Positions 35,399-44,532 of a stretch of 64,000 nt of DNA are shown here, in pieces. The stretch lies in assembly GCA_022843925.1 (NCBI GenBank), contig JALHMS010000002.1:143906-207905 (forward strand). Direction: 5' to 3'. The notes beneath the pieces are model-generated. The model was not told the origin of the DNA. It was given only the letters and a program-made list of their open reading frames with translations, and did not search any database. Origin of the DNA: Burkholderiales bacterium (GTDB taxonomy: Bacteria; Pseudomonadota; Gammaproteobacteria; Burkholderiales; Ga0077523). The position numbers and the translations under genes are program-made. Numbering within the stretch: position 1 is the stretch's first letter; each line of letters starts with the position of its first letter.

Positions 35399-35445
35399 GT
35401 ATCCGCCCGTATCCGCCCGTATCCGCCCGTATTCGCCCGTATCCG
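35399..35445 (+). repeat. 10-bp tandem repeat upstream of icd
   Basis: GTATCCGCCC-type units repeated about 4.7 times (one unit has TATTCG), ending about 33 bases before the icd start. The period is close to one helical turn. It could be a slipped-strand variable spacer, a protein-binding array, or part of the icd leader. Confidence 0.85.
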
Positions 35446-35478
35446 TTACCAAGCAGTCCAACTCGTGAAAGGTGATCG

Positions 35479-36726
35479 ATGTACAAGCATATCAAGGTGC
35501 CGAGCAGCGGCGAAAAGATCAAGGTGAACAGCGACTTCACCCTGGACGTCCCCGATAGTCCCATCATCCCGTTCATCGAAGGAGATGGTACCGGGGTCGA
35601 TATCTCGCCTGTGATGTGCAAGGTTGTCGATGCCGCGGTGGACGTTGCCTATGGCGGCAAGCGCAAGATCTCGTGGATGGAGATCTATGCAGGCGAGAAG
35701 TCCACGCGGGTCTACGGCGAGAACGTCTGGCTTCCGGACGAAACTCTCGAGGTCGCCAAGGAGTTCGTGGTTTCGATCAAGGGTCCGCTGACCACTCCCG
35801 TCGGCGGCGGCATCCGCTCCATCAACGTCGCGCTGCGCCAGGAACTCGATCTTTACGTGTGCTTGCGGCCTGTCCGCTATTTCACCGGTGTGCCGAGCCC
35901 TCTGAAGAACCCCGAGAAGACCGAGATGGTCATCTTCCGAGAGAACTCGGAGGACATCTACGCGGGGATCGAGTGGCAGGCTGAATCCGATGCGTGCAAG
36001 AAGGTCATCCACTTCCTGACTCAGGAGATGGGGGTCAAGAAGATCCGCTTCCCCGACACGTCGGGGATAGGCATCAAGCCAGTGTCCCGCGAGGGGACGG
36101 AGCGACTTGTCCGCAAGGCGATCCAGTATGCCATTGCGAACAAGCGTTCATCGGTGACCCTGGTTCACAAGGGCAACATCATGAAGTTCACCGAGGGCGG
36201 TTTCCGTGACTGGGGTTATGCGCTGGCCAAACGAGAGTTCGGTGCCCAGTTGATCGACGGTGGCCCTTGGATGAAGTTGCCCTCGGGCATCGTGGTCAAG
36301 GACGTGATCGCCGATGCGTTCCTGCAGCAGATCCTGTTGCGTCCCGAGGAGTACGACGTGATCGCCACCCTGAACCTGAACGGCGACTACATCTCCGACG
36401 CCCTGGCTGCGCAGGTGGGCGGGATAGGCATTGCGCCAGGTGCGAATCTATCGGACTCCGTGGCCATGTTCGAAGCGACGCACGGTACTGCTCCCAAGTA
36501 CGCCGGCAAGGACTATGTGAACCCAGGATCACTGATCTTGTCTGCGGAAATGATGTTGAGACACATGGGGTGGATCGAGGCTGCGGACCTGATCATCCGT
36601 GCCACGGAATCGGCGATCAGTGCGCGCACCGTCACCTATGATTTTGCTCGGCTGATGACTGGTGCGACCCAGGTGTCGTGCTCCGGGTTCGGTGACGCGA
36701 TGATTGCCCAGATGCGCGCACGATGA
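35479..36726 (+). CDS. icd: NADP-dependent isocitrate dehydrogenase
   Basis: 415 aa, homodimeric E. coli-type IDH. Converts isocitrate to 2-oxoglutarate, competing with AceA. The regulatory serine lies in [18 protein letters not shown] (S114), the site phosphorylated by AceK in enteric bacteria, and is conserved. FREN(S)EDIYAG and [19 protein letters not shown] are also present. AAAGGTG precedes ATG 35479. Confidence 0.97.
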   Translation: MYKHIKVPSSGEKIKVNSDFTLDVPDSPIIPFIEGDGTGVDISPVMCKVVDAAVDVAYGGKRKISWMEIYAGEKSTRVYGENVWLPDETLEVAKEFVVSIKGPLTTPVGGGIRSINVALRQELDLYVCLRPVRYFTGVPSPLKNPEKTEMVIFRENSEDIYAGIEWQAESDACKKVIHFLTQEMGVKKIRFPDTSGIGIKPVSREGTERLVRKAIQYAIANKRSSVTLVHKGNIMKFTEGGFRDWGYALAKREFGAQLIDGGPWMKLPSGIVVKDVIADAFLQQILLRPEEYDVIATLNLNGDYISDALAAQVGGIGIAPGANLSDSVAMFEATHGTAPKYAGKDYVNPGSLILSAEMMLRHMGWIEAADLIIRATESAISARTVTYDFARLMTGATQVSCSGFGDAMIAQMRAR

Positions 36727-36867
36727 GCAAGCGAGGGGCGCACTGCACCGCGATATCTGCAGCGGAATTCGTGTCGCTGGAATGGCTGCCTCGGCGTTGC
36801 GTCTCGCCTCTTCGCGAGGCGTATTCGGGGTGTGGCTCGGCCTTGGAAACCAGCAACGGTGCGCCCC

Positions 36868-36896
36868 TTGTAAATTTCGAATTTGCGCGCACAATA
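36868..36896 (+). promoter_or_regulatory. Possible promoter for clpS-clpA
   Basis: TTGTAA (36868-36873), 17-base spacer, ACAATA (36891-36896) in the 219-base gap after icd, about 50 bases before clpS. Moderate match only. Confidence 0.4.
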
Positions 36897-36945
36897 GATT
36901 CGTCGAGTGTGCTGATTCACTCAGCAGTCAGGTAGCGGCAGGGCC

Positions 36946-37254
36946 ATGGCGACAAGTCCACGAGAAGGTGGAGTGCTGGAGGTGGAGAAGCAGAAGGTCA
37001 AGCCTCCTCCAATGTACAAGGTACTGCTGCTGAACGACGACTACACACCGATGGACTTCGTGGTCGGGGTACTCCAAAGTTTCTTTGGAATGACCCGCGA
37101 GCAGGCCACTCAAGTAATGCTGAAGGTGCACCGCGATGGAATGGGCGTGTGCGGAGTATTTCCGAAGGATGTCGCCGCGACCAAGGTGGAACAGGTCATC
37201 TCGTATTCGCGTCAGCATCAGCACCCGTTGCAGTGTGTGATGGAGGAAACGTAG
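36946..37254 (+). CDS. clpS: ATP-dependent Clp protease adaptor ClpS
   Basis: 102 aa. Core [21 protein letters not shown] with the substrate-binding NDD-x-TPMDFVV segment, and the [20 protein letters not shown] region. Delivers N-degron substrates to ClpAP and modulates ClpA. The stop codon directly abuts the clpA ATG. Confidence 0.97.
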   Translation: MATSPREGGVLEVEKQKVKPPPMYKVLLLNDDYTPMDFVVGVLQSFFGMTREQATQVMLKVHRDGMGVCGVFPKDVAATKVEQVISYSRQHQHPLQCVMEET

Positions 37255-39546
37255 ATGATTGCCCAGGAACTCGAAGTCAGTCTGCACATGGCTTTCATGG
37301 AGGCCAGGCAGAAGCGCCACGAGTTCATCACGGTGGAGCATCTGCTCCTCGCCATGTTGGACAACCCCTCGGCCTCGGAAGTGTTGCGCGCTTGCGCGGC
37401 GAACATCGAAGAGCTGCGGAAGCAACTCACCGACTTCATCAACGAACACACGCCCGTCGTGTCCGGCGACGAGGTCGACACCCAGCCGACTCTTGGTTTC
37501 CAGCGCGTCATCCAGCGCGCGATCCTTCATGTCCAGTCCTCCGGCAAGAAGGAGGTCACGGGTGCCAATGTGCTCGTGGCGATCTTCGGCGAAAAGGACT
37601 CCCACGCCGTCTATTTCCTGCATCAGAAGGGCGTGACCCGCCTCGATGTCGTCAATTTCATCTCCCACGGCATCAGCAAGGTACCCCAGAACACCGCCCA
37701 GCCCCCGAAGCAGGAGGCCGAGGCCGAGGGTGATCAGGAGCAGGGCGCAGGCGGCGCATTGGAGACCTACACCCAGAATCTGAACGCTCAGGCGATCAGC
37801 GGAAAGATCGATCCGCTCATCGGTCGAGAGAAAGAGGTGGAGCGCGTCATCCAGACACTCTGCCGTCGCAGGAAAAACAATCCTCTGCTCGTCGGCGAGG
37901 CAGGCGTAGGCAAGACGGCGATTGCTGAAGGCTTGGCGCGGCGGATCATCGAGGGGCAGGTACCCGAGATTCTCAGTCACTGCGTCGTGTACGCGCTCGA
38001 CATGGGCGCTTTGCTTGCCGGCACGAAGTACCGTGGTGATTTCGAGCAGCGACTGAAGGCTGTGCTCAAGCAACTCACCGACAACCCCAACGCGATTCTC
38101 TTCATCGACGAGATCCATACGCTCATCGGTGCGGGCGCCGCCTCAGGCGGTACGCTGGATGCATCCAATCTCTTGAAGCCTGCACTGTCCTCCGGGCAGA
38201 TGAAGTGCATCGGGGCGACGACCTACAACGAATTCCGCGGGATCTTCGAGAAGGATCATGCGCTGTCCCGCCGATTCCAGAAGATCGACGTGGTCGAACC
38301 CACGATCGACGAGACCGTTGCGATTCTGCGCGGCCTCAAGACCCGGTTCGAAGCGCATCATGGCGTCCGATACACGGAGGCGGCGCTGAGTTCGGCCGCC
38401 GAGCTCTCGGCGCGCTACATCAACGACCGGCATCTGCCCGACAAAGCCATCGATGTGATCGATGAGGCGGGGGCCGCGCAACGCATTCTTCCCAAGTCGA
38501 AGCAGCGGAAGGTGATCGGCAAGCACGACATCGAGGAGACGGTGGCGAAGATCGCGCGGATCCCTCCGCAGAACGTGTCGTCCAGCGATCGCAATTCCCT
38601 CAAGACGCTCGATCGTGATCTGAAGGCGGTCGTCTTCGGTCAGGATAGAGCGATCGACGCGCTCGCCGCAGCCATCAAGATGTCCCGGAGCGGTCTCGGG
38701 AACCCGCTGAAGCCGATCGGTTCCTTCCTGTTCTCGGGGCCCACCGGAGTCGGCAAGACCGAGGTCGCGCGGCAGCTTGCTTACATTCTCGGCGTCGAGT
38801 TGATTCGTTTCGATATGTCCGAGTACATGGAGCGCCATGCTGTTTCGCGGCTCATCGGTGCACCGCCCGGATACGTCGGATTCGACCAGGGCGGACTGCT
38901 GACGGAGGCCATTGCGAAGCATCCCTATGCCGTGCTTCTCCTCGATGAAATCGAGAAGGCTCATCCGGATATCTTCAACATCCTGCTCCAGGTGATGGAT
39001 CACGGCACGCTCACCGACAACAACGGCCGCAAGGCGGATTTCCGGAATGTCGCGATCATCATGACGACGAATGCCGGTGCCGAGACGCTTGCGAAGACCT
39101 CCATTGGATTCACGCTCGGCAAGCAGGCCGGCGATGAGATGGCGGAGATCAAGCGGATGTTCACGCCGGAGTTCCGGAACCGACTGGATGCGACGATCTC
39201 GTTCGCCGCGCTCGACTACGAAGTCATCATGCGTGTCGTCGACAAGTTCCTCATGCAGTTGGAGGAGCAACTGCACGAGAAGAAGGTAGAAGCAACGTTC
39301 ACGACCTCGCTGAAAGATCATCTCGCGAAGAACGGATTCGATCCGCTGATGGGAGCCAGGCCGATGGCGAGACTCATCCAGGACACGATCCGCCGAGCTC
39401 TGGCCGATGAGCTTCTGTTCGGGCGTCTCATGTCGGGCGGCAAGGTGACAGTCGACATCGATGCGGATGACAAAGTGCAGCTGGTCTTTGACGTACCTCC
39501 GCCTGCCGAGAAGAAGCGGGAAGAGGAGATCAGCAGCCTGGCTTGA
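37255..39546 (+). CDS. clpA: ATP-dependent Clp protease ATP-binding subunit ClpA
   Basis: 763 aa. N-domain (1-140, starts [14 protein letters not shown]), first AAA+ module with Walker [10 protein letters not shown], second with GPTGVGKTE, and the ClpA-type C-terminus. Unfolds proteins for ClpP. Immediately follows clpS, the usual arrangement. Ends at an intrinsic terminator. Confidence 0.97.
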   Translation: MIAQELEVSLHMAFMEARQKRHEFITVEHLLLAMLDNPSASEVLRACAANIEELRKQLTDFINEHTPVVSGDEVDTQPTLGFQRVIQRAILHVQSSGKKEVTGANVLVAIFGEKDSHAVYFLHQKGVTRLDVVNFISHGISKVPQNTAQPPKQEAEAEGDQEQGAGGALETYTQNLNAQAISGKIDPLIGREKEVERVIQTLCRRRKNNPLLVGEAGVGKTAIAEGLARRIIEGQVPEILSHCVVYALDMGALLAGTKYRGDFEQRLKAVLKQLTDNPNAILFIDEIHTLIGAGAASGGTLDASNLLKPALSSGQMKCIGATTYNEFRGIFEKDHALSRRFQKIDVVEPTIDETVAILRGLKTRFEAHHGVRYTEAALSSAAELSARYINDRHLPDKAIDVIDEAGAAQRILPKSKQRKVIGKHDIEETVAKIARIPPQNVSSSDRNSLKTLDRDLKAVVFGQDRAIDALAAAIKMSRSGLGNPLKPIGSFLFSGPTGVGKTEVARQLAYILGVELIRFDMSEYMERHAVSRLIGAPPGYVGFDQGGLLTEAIAKHPYAVLLLDEIEKAHPDIFNILLQVMDHGTLTDNNGRKADFRNVAIIMTTNAGAETLAKTSIGFTLGKQAGDEMAEIKRMFTPEFRNRLDATISFAALDYEVIMRVVDKFLMQLEEQLHEKKVEATFTTSLKDHLAKNGFDPLMGARPMARLIQDTIRRALADELLFGRLMSGGKVTVDIDADDKVQLVFDVPPPAEKKREEEISSLA

Positions 39547-39571
39547 TTCCCCATGAGTTTCGAAGTACGAA

Positions 39572-39603
39572 CGCCCTCCATTTGCGTGGAGGGCGTTTTC
39601 GTT
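39572..39603 (+). terminator. Intrinsic terminator after clpA
   Basis: Perfect 9-bp stem CGCCCTCCA/TGGAGGGCG (39572-39580 with 39587-39595), 6-base loop, then TTTTCGTTT. Twenty-five bases after the clpA stop. Confidence 0.93.
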
Positions 39604-39718
39604 TGTGGTCCTGGGCGGCTGCGGTGGTGCTCGAAGATGCGTCGGCGGGACGCTTCCAAGCCGAACCGCCAATCGGTTATTCGTCGACCGCGCGCGTCAC
39701 TCCTCGATTGAACGACAT

Positions 39719-40858
39719 TCACACATCATTCTCGTCCTCCAGATCCGTCTCCCGCGGAATCCAGATCGACGCGATGTCCAGATCGCTTGGCAGGCGCGTG
39801 AGCGGGTGGACCTGCGTGATCTGGAAACTCGGCTGTGACGTGCGCCGCTTCGGCATCATCGGCAGTCGAATCCCCGAGGCGTTCAGGATGGTCCGGACGA
39901 TCGGATTCCCGGACTTCAGCGTACGCTTCATCGCGACGCCGATCTCGCCGTTGGCCAATTGCACCACCGTTCCAGGCGGGTAGAGACCGATCTCCTTGAC
40001 CAACAGCGCCGCGATGCCGACATCCACGCTTTTACCCTGCGCGAGAAAGATCTGGCGCAGCGCAACACTTGGAAACGCCCCCGACCGATAGGCGCGTTCC
40101 GACACCATGGCGCAGTAGCGATCGGCTGCGCTGACCATGCGGGCGCCAGCATCTATGGTTTCGCCGGACAATCGTGCCGGATAGCCGGAGCCGTCTATGG
40201 CCTCATGATGCTGTCCCACCACCGACAGCCACGTGGAGTCTGTGACTCCTGTCGCCTTCAGCTGTTCGACCGCGCGCGAAGGGTGCGCGCGGATCTCCGC
40301 TCGTTGCGGCTCGGTCAGATCCGCCTGCTGATGATAGAGGGTCTCCTGCAGCGCCAGCATGGCGATGTTCATGGTCAGCGCTGCGGCGATCACGGGCAAA
40401 CGCGCAGCCGGATCCGGTTCGCGCTGAGACAACAGGATCTCGGTGACGATCGCCACGTTCACCATCTGGCGGACGCCATACGGCGGCGCACGTTGCAGGA
40501 GAATGGTGGCCAATGACGCGTCCGGATCCAGCCGGCACAGTTCCATGATCTCGGCGGCGTGGGCGCAGACCACATCAGGCGGGATGCGTGGCGCTGACAG
40601 CACAGGGACCAGAGCCTCGCGGAGCGCGCGTATCCGGTCAAAGACCGATACGCGTGTCGAGTGGCCTTCGTCGGCGGCGAACTCGAGGTTCCAGTCCGGA
40701 TCGCCAAAGACCCCGATCTCGAGAATGCGTGCGACCTGGGACTCGCTCATGATCGTCTGGCCGAGTCGCAGCAACAGCCTTCCCGAATGGTCGAAGAGGT
40801 CGCACGGCAACGGGACGCCGTGCTGGATGTCTCCCGGCACGAGGCGGCGGTTGCTCAT
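39719..40858 (-). CDS. HD-GYP-related protein with degenerate HD site
   Basis: 379 aa from ATG 40858 (MSNRRLVPGDIQHG). The N-terminal ~60 residues resemble the small beta-domain often preceding HD-GYP modules. The C-terminal half has a good GYP half: HH at 217-218, DGSGYP (222-227), AADRYCAM. But where c-di-GMP phosphodiesterases have HD-x-G-K, this protein reads T-M-N-I-A-M (M163-N164). Loss of the metal-binding His-Asp suggests a non-catalytic c-di-GMP sensor or interaction protein, which is inference. Single gene, convergent with clpA. Confidence 0.78.
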   Translation of the reverse strand: MSNRRLVPGDIQHGVPLPCDLFDHSGRLLLRLGQTIMSESQVARILEIGVFGDPDWNLEFAADEGHSTRVSVFDRIRALREALVPVLSAPRIPPDVVCAHAAEIMELCRLDPDASLATILLQRAPPYGVRQMVNVAIVTEILLSQREPDPAARLPVIAAALTMNIAMLALQETLYHQQADLTEPQRAEIRAHPSRAVEQLKATGVTDSTWLSVVGQHHEAIDGSGYPARLSGETIDAGARMVSAADRYCAMVSERAYRSGAFPSVALRQIFLAQGKSVDVGIAALLVKEIGLYPPGTVVQLANGEIGVAMKRTLKSGNPIVRTILNASGIRLPMMPKRRTSQPSFQITQVHPLTRLPSDLDIASIWIPRETDLEDENDV

Positions 40859-40950
40859 GCTCGACGTTCCCGTATCCTTCGGAGCTTCATGCGGGGATCG
40901 TCTGCGCTCCCCACACATCGGTCCGACAAAAGCATTGGAGGGTATTCAAC

Positions 40951-41340
40951 ATGGGGTGTGCGAAGAGCATCTGGGGCAAGGCTGCCGCCGGACTTGTAAT
41001 CCTCTGGCTTTCTTTCGGCGTCCATGCGCATGATCTTTCGGGCGTCTGGAAAGGGCCATGGTATCTCGGGATGTCCAGCGGTGTCGCGATCCTGCGCCTG
41101 GACGGGGGCCAAGGAACTCTGCACATGACGAACAACGAGAACTTCGGTGCCGATCCTGTGCCGCTGAGAGACGTCTCGTTCGAGTCCGGAATGCTTCGGT
41201 TCCGTGCGAAGGGGAGTGACGGCAGCGCCATGACAGCCGTCCTTCCGGTTCGCGAGGATGGCGCTATCCGTGGGCCCGTCACCTACGGGGGATACAAGCT
41301 TCGTCTCGAACTCTCGCTCCTGAAGTCCGAACCTCGATGA
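40951..41340 (+). CDS. Small exported protein of unknown function
   Basis: 129 aa. Signal peptide about 1-26 (hydrophobic AAAGLVILWLSFGVHA). The mature part is beta-rich (HDLSGVWKGPWYLGM opening, then alternating strands), like small lipocalin-type or YceI-like barrels, but I recognise no family. GGAGGG precedes ATG 40951. Divergent from the HD-GYP gene with 92 bases between. Confidence 0.65.
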   Translation: MGCAKSIWGKAAAGLVILWLSFGVHAHDLSGVWKGPWYLGMSSGVAILRLDGGQGTLHMTNNENFGADPVPLRDVSFESGMLRFRAKGSDGSAMTAVLPVREDGAIRGPVTYGGYKLRLELSLLKSEPR

Positions 41341-41362
41341 CCGAGACGAAGCACCCGTAGCA

Positions 41363-41383
41363 CACCTCGTGGTTCACGAGGTG
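41363..41383. terminator. Hairpin between convergent genes, terminator-like
   Basis: Perfect 9-bp inverted repeat CACCTCGTG/CACGAGGTG with a 3-base loop, between the ends of the 129-aa gene and the cytochrome gene. No T-run on either strand, so it is not a classical intrinsic terminator. Confidence 0.4.
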
Positions 41384-41402
41384 CTTGCGACGCTTCCCAC
41401 CG

Positions 41403-41789
41403 TCAGTTGGCGGGATCCTTCAGCCCCTTGATGTACTTGGCGAGGGCCTCGATCTGTTCTTTGGAGAGCGTCTTCCGGAATCCGGGCATAGGTGACTTGC
41501 CCCGTGAAATCTGTTCGATGACCTGCTCCTCGGTCAGCGATGTGCCGGCCAGTTTCGGGCCGTCCGCCGCTTTCATTCCGTAGTCCTGGTGGCACCAGCT
41601 GCAGTTCGTGGCGAAGAGCTTCCGAATATCGATCTTCGGTTTCTCGGGGGCAGCTGCGGGCTCCGCCGGCACTGCCGTTTCGCTCGCCGGGTTGTTCGCA
41701 TCGGCGGCGTGCACGCCACCAGCCGATCCCACGGTAAGCGACGCGAGCATGAGCAGGCAGCCGCGCATCGTCATCGTGGCAACTTTCAT
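41403..41789 (-). CDS. Periplasmic class I c-type cytochrome, likely PQQ-dehydrogenase electron acceptor
   Basis: 128 aa. Signal peptide about 1-29, then a Pro/Ala-rich linker (34-52). Heme site C63-S-W-C66-H67 and likely axial M101 in KSPMPGF. Length and single heme fit a cytochrome that takes electrons from a quinoprotein. It lies 149 bases downstream of the PQQ-dehydrogenase gene on the same strand, with a strong terminator between; the pairing is inferred from position. Confidence 0.88.
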   Translation of the reverse strand: MKVATMTMRGCLLMLASLTVGSAGGVHAADANNPASETAVPAEPAAAPEKPKIDIRKLFATNCSWCHQDYGMKAADGPKLAGTSLTEEQVIEQISRGKSPMPGFRKTLSKEQIEALAKYIKGLKDPAN

Positions 41790-41838
41790 GGTTTCTCCTT
41801 CCCGAATTCGAGTTCGGACAGACGTGTGAAAACACTAA

Positions 41839-41870
41839 TGAAAAGGGCGAGGGATCTCTCCCTCGCCCTT
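41839..41870 (-). terminator. Intrinsic terminator after the PQQ dehydrogenase gene
   Basis: Perfect 12-bp stem AAGGGCGAGGGA/TCCCTCGCCCTT (41843-41854 with 41859-41870), 4-base loop, T-run when read on the minus strand. It separates the dehydrogenase from the downstream cytochrome gene. Confidence 0.92.
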
Positions 41871-41938
41871 CGAAACGCCTCAGACTTCAGTGCGTCTACC
41901 CGACCTGCAGCAGCGCGCCCCGAGTCTCGAGTTTGCTA

Positions 41939-43681
41939 TCAGGGCAGTGCGAACACCAGGAGCTGACCAGCGTCGGTCGGCATGCTGCAGAAGGGCTCGC
42001 CGAACAGCGGGCAGTAGTTGCCGGCCACGTGGCTTCCCCAACCCGTCACCACCGCGACGTACTGCTTGCCCTTGGCGGTGTAGGTGATCACGCCGCCGTG
42101 GTGGCCGATACCGTTGTTGTGGGACCAGAGCGTCGCACCGGAGCGGGCATCCAGGGCCTCGAACACGCCATTGGCGCCGGGCACGAACACCACGTTGCCC
42201 TTCGTCGACAGCAGGCTGGCGAGCGGCGGGTACTTGTACTCCTTCTCCCACTTGATCGTGCCGGTGATCGGGTCACGGGCCGTCACGTAACCGAATGCCT
42301 TGCGGCCTTCAGGATGCGTGGACGTCCAGCTGGCGCCGAAGTAGGCCTGACCGGAGAACGCGGGCGGCGGATCCGACTTCACCACCTCGATGTCGAAGCA
42401 CCATTCCTGGCCGACCTTGTACATCAGGCCCGTGTTCGGGTTGTAGGAACCCGTGTTCCAGGAAGTCGCGCCGTCGATGGCCGGGCAAACGTTCGTGTGC
42501 TTGCCTTCCGGCAGTTCGCGGCGGCCGATCAGCTGGCCGGTCTTCGCATCCACGCCCTTGATGTAGTTGAACGTCTTGCCGGTCATGTACGCGTTCTCTA
42601 CCTTCAGAGGCGCGTGCGAGGGGTCGGCGTTGTACACGAACATGATGCCGCCCTTGTTCGGGTGGACCATGTAGCGCTTGCCACCACGCTCGATGGACAT
42701 GAACTCGCCGACGGCGCTGTCGAAGTCCCAGGCGTCGTGCGGCATTTCCTGGAACCACGACTTCAGTTCACCCGTGTCGGCATTCAGCACGACGACGGAG
42801 GAGCTGTAGAGGTTGTCGCCAGGGCGCGCACCGCCGGTCTTCCAGTCTTCGCCGGCCCAGTCGTAGTCGGGCGCCGGGTTGGCAGTGCCCCACCAGATGG
42901 AGTTCGTCACGGCGTCGTAGGTGCCGGTCATCCAGCCACCGCCACCGCCCGTCTTCCAGGAGTCGTTGCCCCAGCTCGCGCGGGACCGCTCGTCACCGCC
43001 GATGGTGTCGAATTGCCAGCGCACTTCACCCGTCTTCGCGTCGACGGCGAAGATGGGGCCGCAGCAACCGGACAGCTCACCACCGTTGGAGCCGATGACG
43101 ATCATGTCCTTGACCAGGACCGGAGCCCCAGTGAAGCCCTTGTTGCCACCCTCGACCGTGAGGATCATCTTGTCCCACACGACCTTGCCGGTGTTCATGT
43201 CGAGTGCGATCACCCGGCCGTCGGTCGTGCCCATGTACACGTTGCCGTAGCCGATCGCGATACCGCGGTTGTAGGGGTTGTAGAACGTGCCTTCGGAACG
43301 CTCCTGGTCGAGCTTGGCGCTGTACTTCCACTTCACTTCACCGGTCGCGCCGTCGAGTGCCCACACCTGGCCGGAGGCGCTGGTGTAGTACAGGACGCCG
43401 TCGACGGCGAGCGGGAAGGACTGCACGCCGCGCTTGCTGGCGCTGGGGGTGTGCACCCAGCTCACCTTCAGGTTCTTGACGTTGGCTGCGTTGATCTGAC
43501 CCAGGTCGCTGTAGTGCCACGACTTGTAGGAGCCGTGGTACGTCAGCCAGTTGTTCGGGTCCTTGTCGGCGTTCAAAAGCGTGTTGCCGTCGACCGCCAT
43601 GGCGGCGCTGCTCGTGCCGATCAGGGCTGCGACCGACAGGGCCTTGACGGACGCCGTCAGTTGAGTGCTCCAATGCTTCAT
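41939..43681 (-). CDS. PQQ-dependent alcohol dehydrogenase, lanthanide-type
   Basis: 580 aa from ATG 43681, with GGGAGAGA upstream; the open frame beyond is not coding-like. Signal peptide about 1-29, so periplasmic. Eight-bladed quinoprotein propeller with repeated tryptophan-docking motifs (LDGATGEVKW, LDMNTGKVVW, VDAKTGEVRW). Catalytic D319 with an extra Asp at +2 (HDAWDFDSA, D319/D321), the DxD signature of lanthanide-dependent XoxF/PedH-like enzymes; calcium MxaF-type enzymes have Ala there. E202 (GGELSG) and N268 (TANPAP) are the other expected metal ligands. The usual vicinal Cys pair before VNRG is replaced by F133-Y134; a different pair occurs at C206-C207. Substrate unknown. No PQQ biosynthesis genes in the window. 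Confidence 0.88.
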   Translation of the reverse strand: MKHWSTQLTASVKALSVAALIGTSSAAMAVDGNTLLNADKDPNNWLTYHGSYKSWHYSDLGQINAANVKNLKVSWVHTPSASKRGVQSFPLAVDGVLYYTSASGQVWALDGATGEVKWKYSAKLDQERSEGTFYNPYNRGIAIGYGNVYMGTTDGRVIALDMNTGKVVWDKMILTVEGGNKGFTGAPVLVKDMIVIGSNGGELSGCCGPIFAVDAKTGEVRWQFDTIGGDERSRASWGNDSWKTGGGGGWMTGTYDAVTNSIWWGTANPAPDYDWAGEDWKTGGARPGDNLYSSSVVVLNADTGELKSWFQEMPHDAWDFDSAVGEFMSIERGGKRYMVHPNKGGIMFVYNADPSHAPLKVENAYMTGKTFNYIKGVDAKTGQLIGRRELPEGKHTNVCPAIDGATSWNTGSYNPNTGLMYKVGQEWCFDIEVVKSDPPPAFSGQAYFGASWTSTHPEGRKAFGYVTARDPITGTIKWEKEYKYPPLASLLSTKGNVVFVPGANGVFEALDARSGATLWSHNNGIGHHGGVITYTAKGKQYVAVVTGWGSHVAGNYCPLFGEPFCSMPTDAGQLLVFALP

Positions 43682-44057
43682 GACTCTCTCCCAGATTATT
43701 TGAACAGGATGTTGCCAAACTTCACTGCGTGGACCAGCACTGCCTAAATGCTCAACTCGTGTCGTTCCGATCCAACCTGCCGTCCGACACTGCTGCGTTG
43801 CGCTTGCGTTTCGCCCCACCGTTGCCACGCGATCGATACTCACCAACAGCCGAAAACATCGGTGCGCGAGAAACGGCGCTGTCGGCGCCAAGGAATTACT
43901 CTTGGCCGGCATCAGGAAACCGGATGAAATGTAGACCCAGTGGAACTCATTTGCAACACGAAGAAAGCCTGGAAATCACCATGATTCCTAATGCTGCAGT
44001 GCCTCATCCTTTCGCGCTTGGACAAGCGGTTTCGTCCACCTCCCGCGAGACATTCCC
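43682..44057. other. Intergenic region between PQQ dehydrogenase and arfB
   Basis: 376 bases between divergent genes; contains the proposed dehydrogenase promoter and otherwise nothing I can name. No conserved small ORF or RNA structure recognised. Confidence 0.5.
43928..43956 (-). promoter_or_regulatory. Possible promoter for the PQQ dehydrogenase gene
   Basis: On the minus strand: TTGCAA (plus 43951-43956), 17-base spacer, TACATT (plus 43928-43933). A start near 43921 would give a leader of about 240 bases. Confidence 0.38.
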
Positions 44058-44468
44058 ATGAGCTACGAGCCGGCCGCGGCGGCACTCGAGTTTCGATTCG
44101 TCCGTGCTTCCGGGCCCGGCGGGCAGAACGTCAACAAGGTGTCCACCGCGGTGGAGTTGCGGTTCCGACCGGCCCTGGATCCGGCCCTGTCGGACGAGGT
44201 GCGCGCGCGTGTGCTCCGACTCGCCGGGAGCCGAGCGACGCTCGATGGCGAAGTCATCATCCAGGCGCAGCGGTTCCGGTCCCAGGGGCTCAATCGCGAC
44301 GATGCGGTCGCGCGCCTCGTGGCCCTTGTGGTGAGGGCGCTCCACAGGCCCGTCGTAAGGATACCGACGGCGCCCGGTGCATCGGCGCGCAGACGGCGGG
44401 TGGCCGAGAAGCGCGCCCGGTCCGACGTGAAGCGGGACCGTGGACGGGTCCGGTCCGACGGCGATTGA
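44058..44468 (+). CDS. arfB: Alternative ribosome-rescue factor / peptidyl-tRNA hydrolase ArfB
   Basis: 136 aa. GGQ motif at 21-23 in RASGPGGQNVNKVST, the class-I release-factor catalytic loop, and a strongly basic C-terminal tail (RRRRVAEKRARSDVKRDRGR) that in ArfB/YaeJ enters the mRNA channel of stalled ribosomes. Lacks stop-codon-reading domains. Convergent with corA. Confidence 0.92.
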   Translation: MSYEPAAAALEFRFVRASGPGGQNVNKVSTAVELRFRPALDPALSDEVRARVLRLAGSRATLDGEVIIQAQRFRSQGLNRDDAVARLVALVVRALHRPVVRIPTAPGASARRRRVAEKRARSDVKRDRGRVRSDGD

Positions 44469-44532
44469 CGCCCGTTGCATCCAGGGAGACTCTGAGTCGC
44501 TGGCGCGGCCGTGCGAATGAACCAGAGTCTCG

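Larger units (their letters stand above)
34452..35478. other. Divergent aceA/icd control region, no gene seen
   Basis: About 1 kb between aceA and icd. It holds the proposed aceA promoter, an A/T-richer stretch at 34700-34815, and a 10-bp tandem repeat just before icd. Short open frames (for example 34477-34887 on plus) look like noise: no recognisable protein. I could not define an icd promoter. Confidence 0.5.

Noticed and set aside
35399-35445. Short tandem repeats considered as a CRISPR array
   Set aside because: Units are contiguous 10-mers without spacers, and no cas genes are present.
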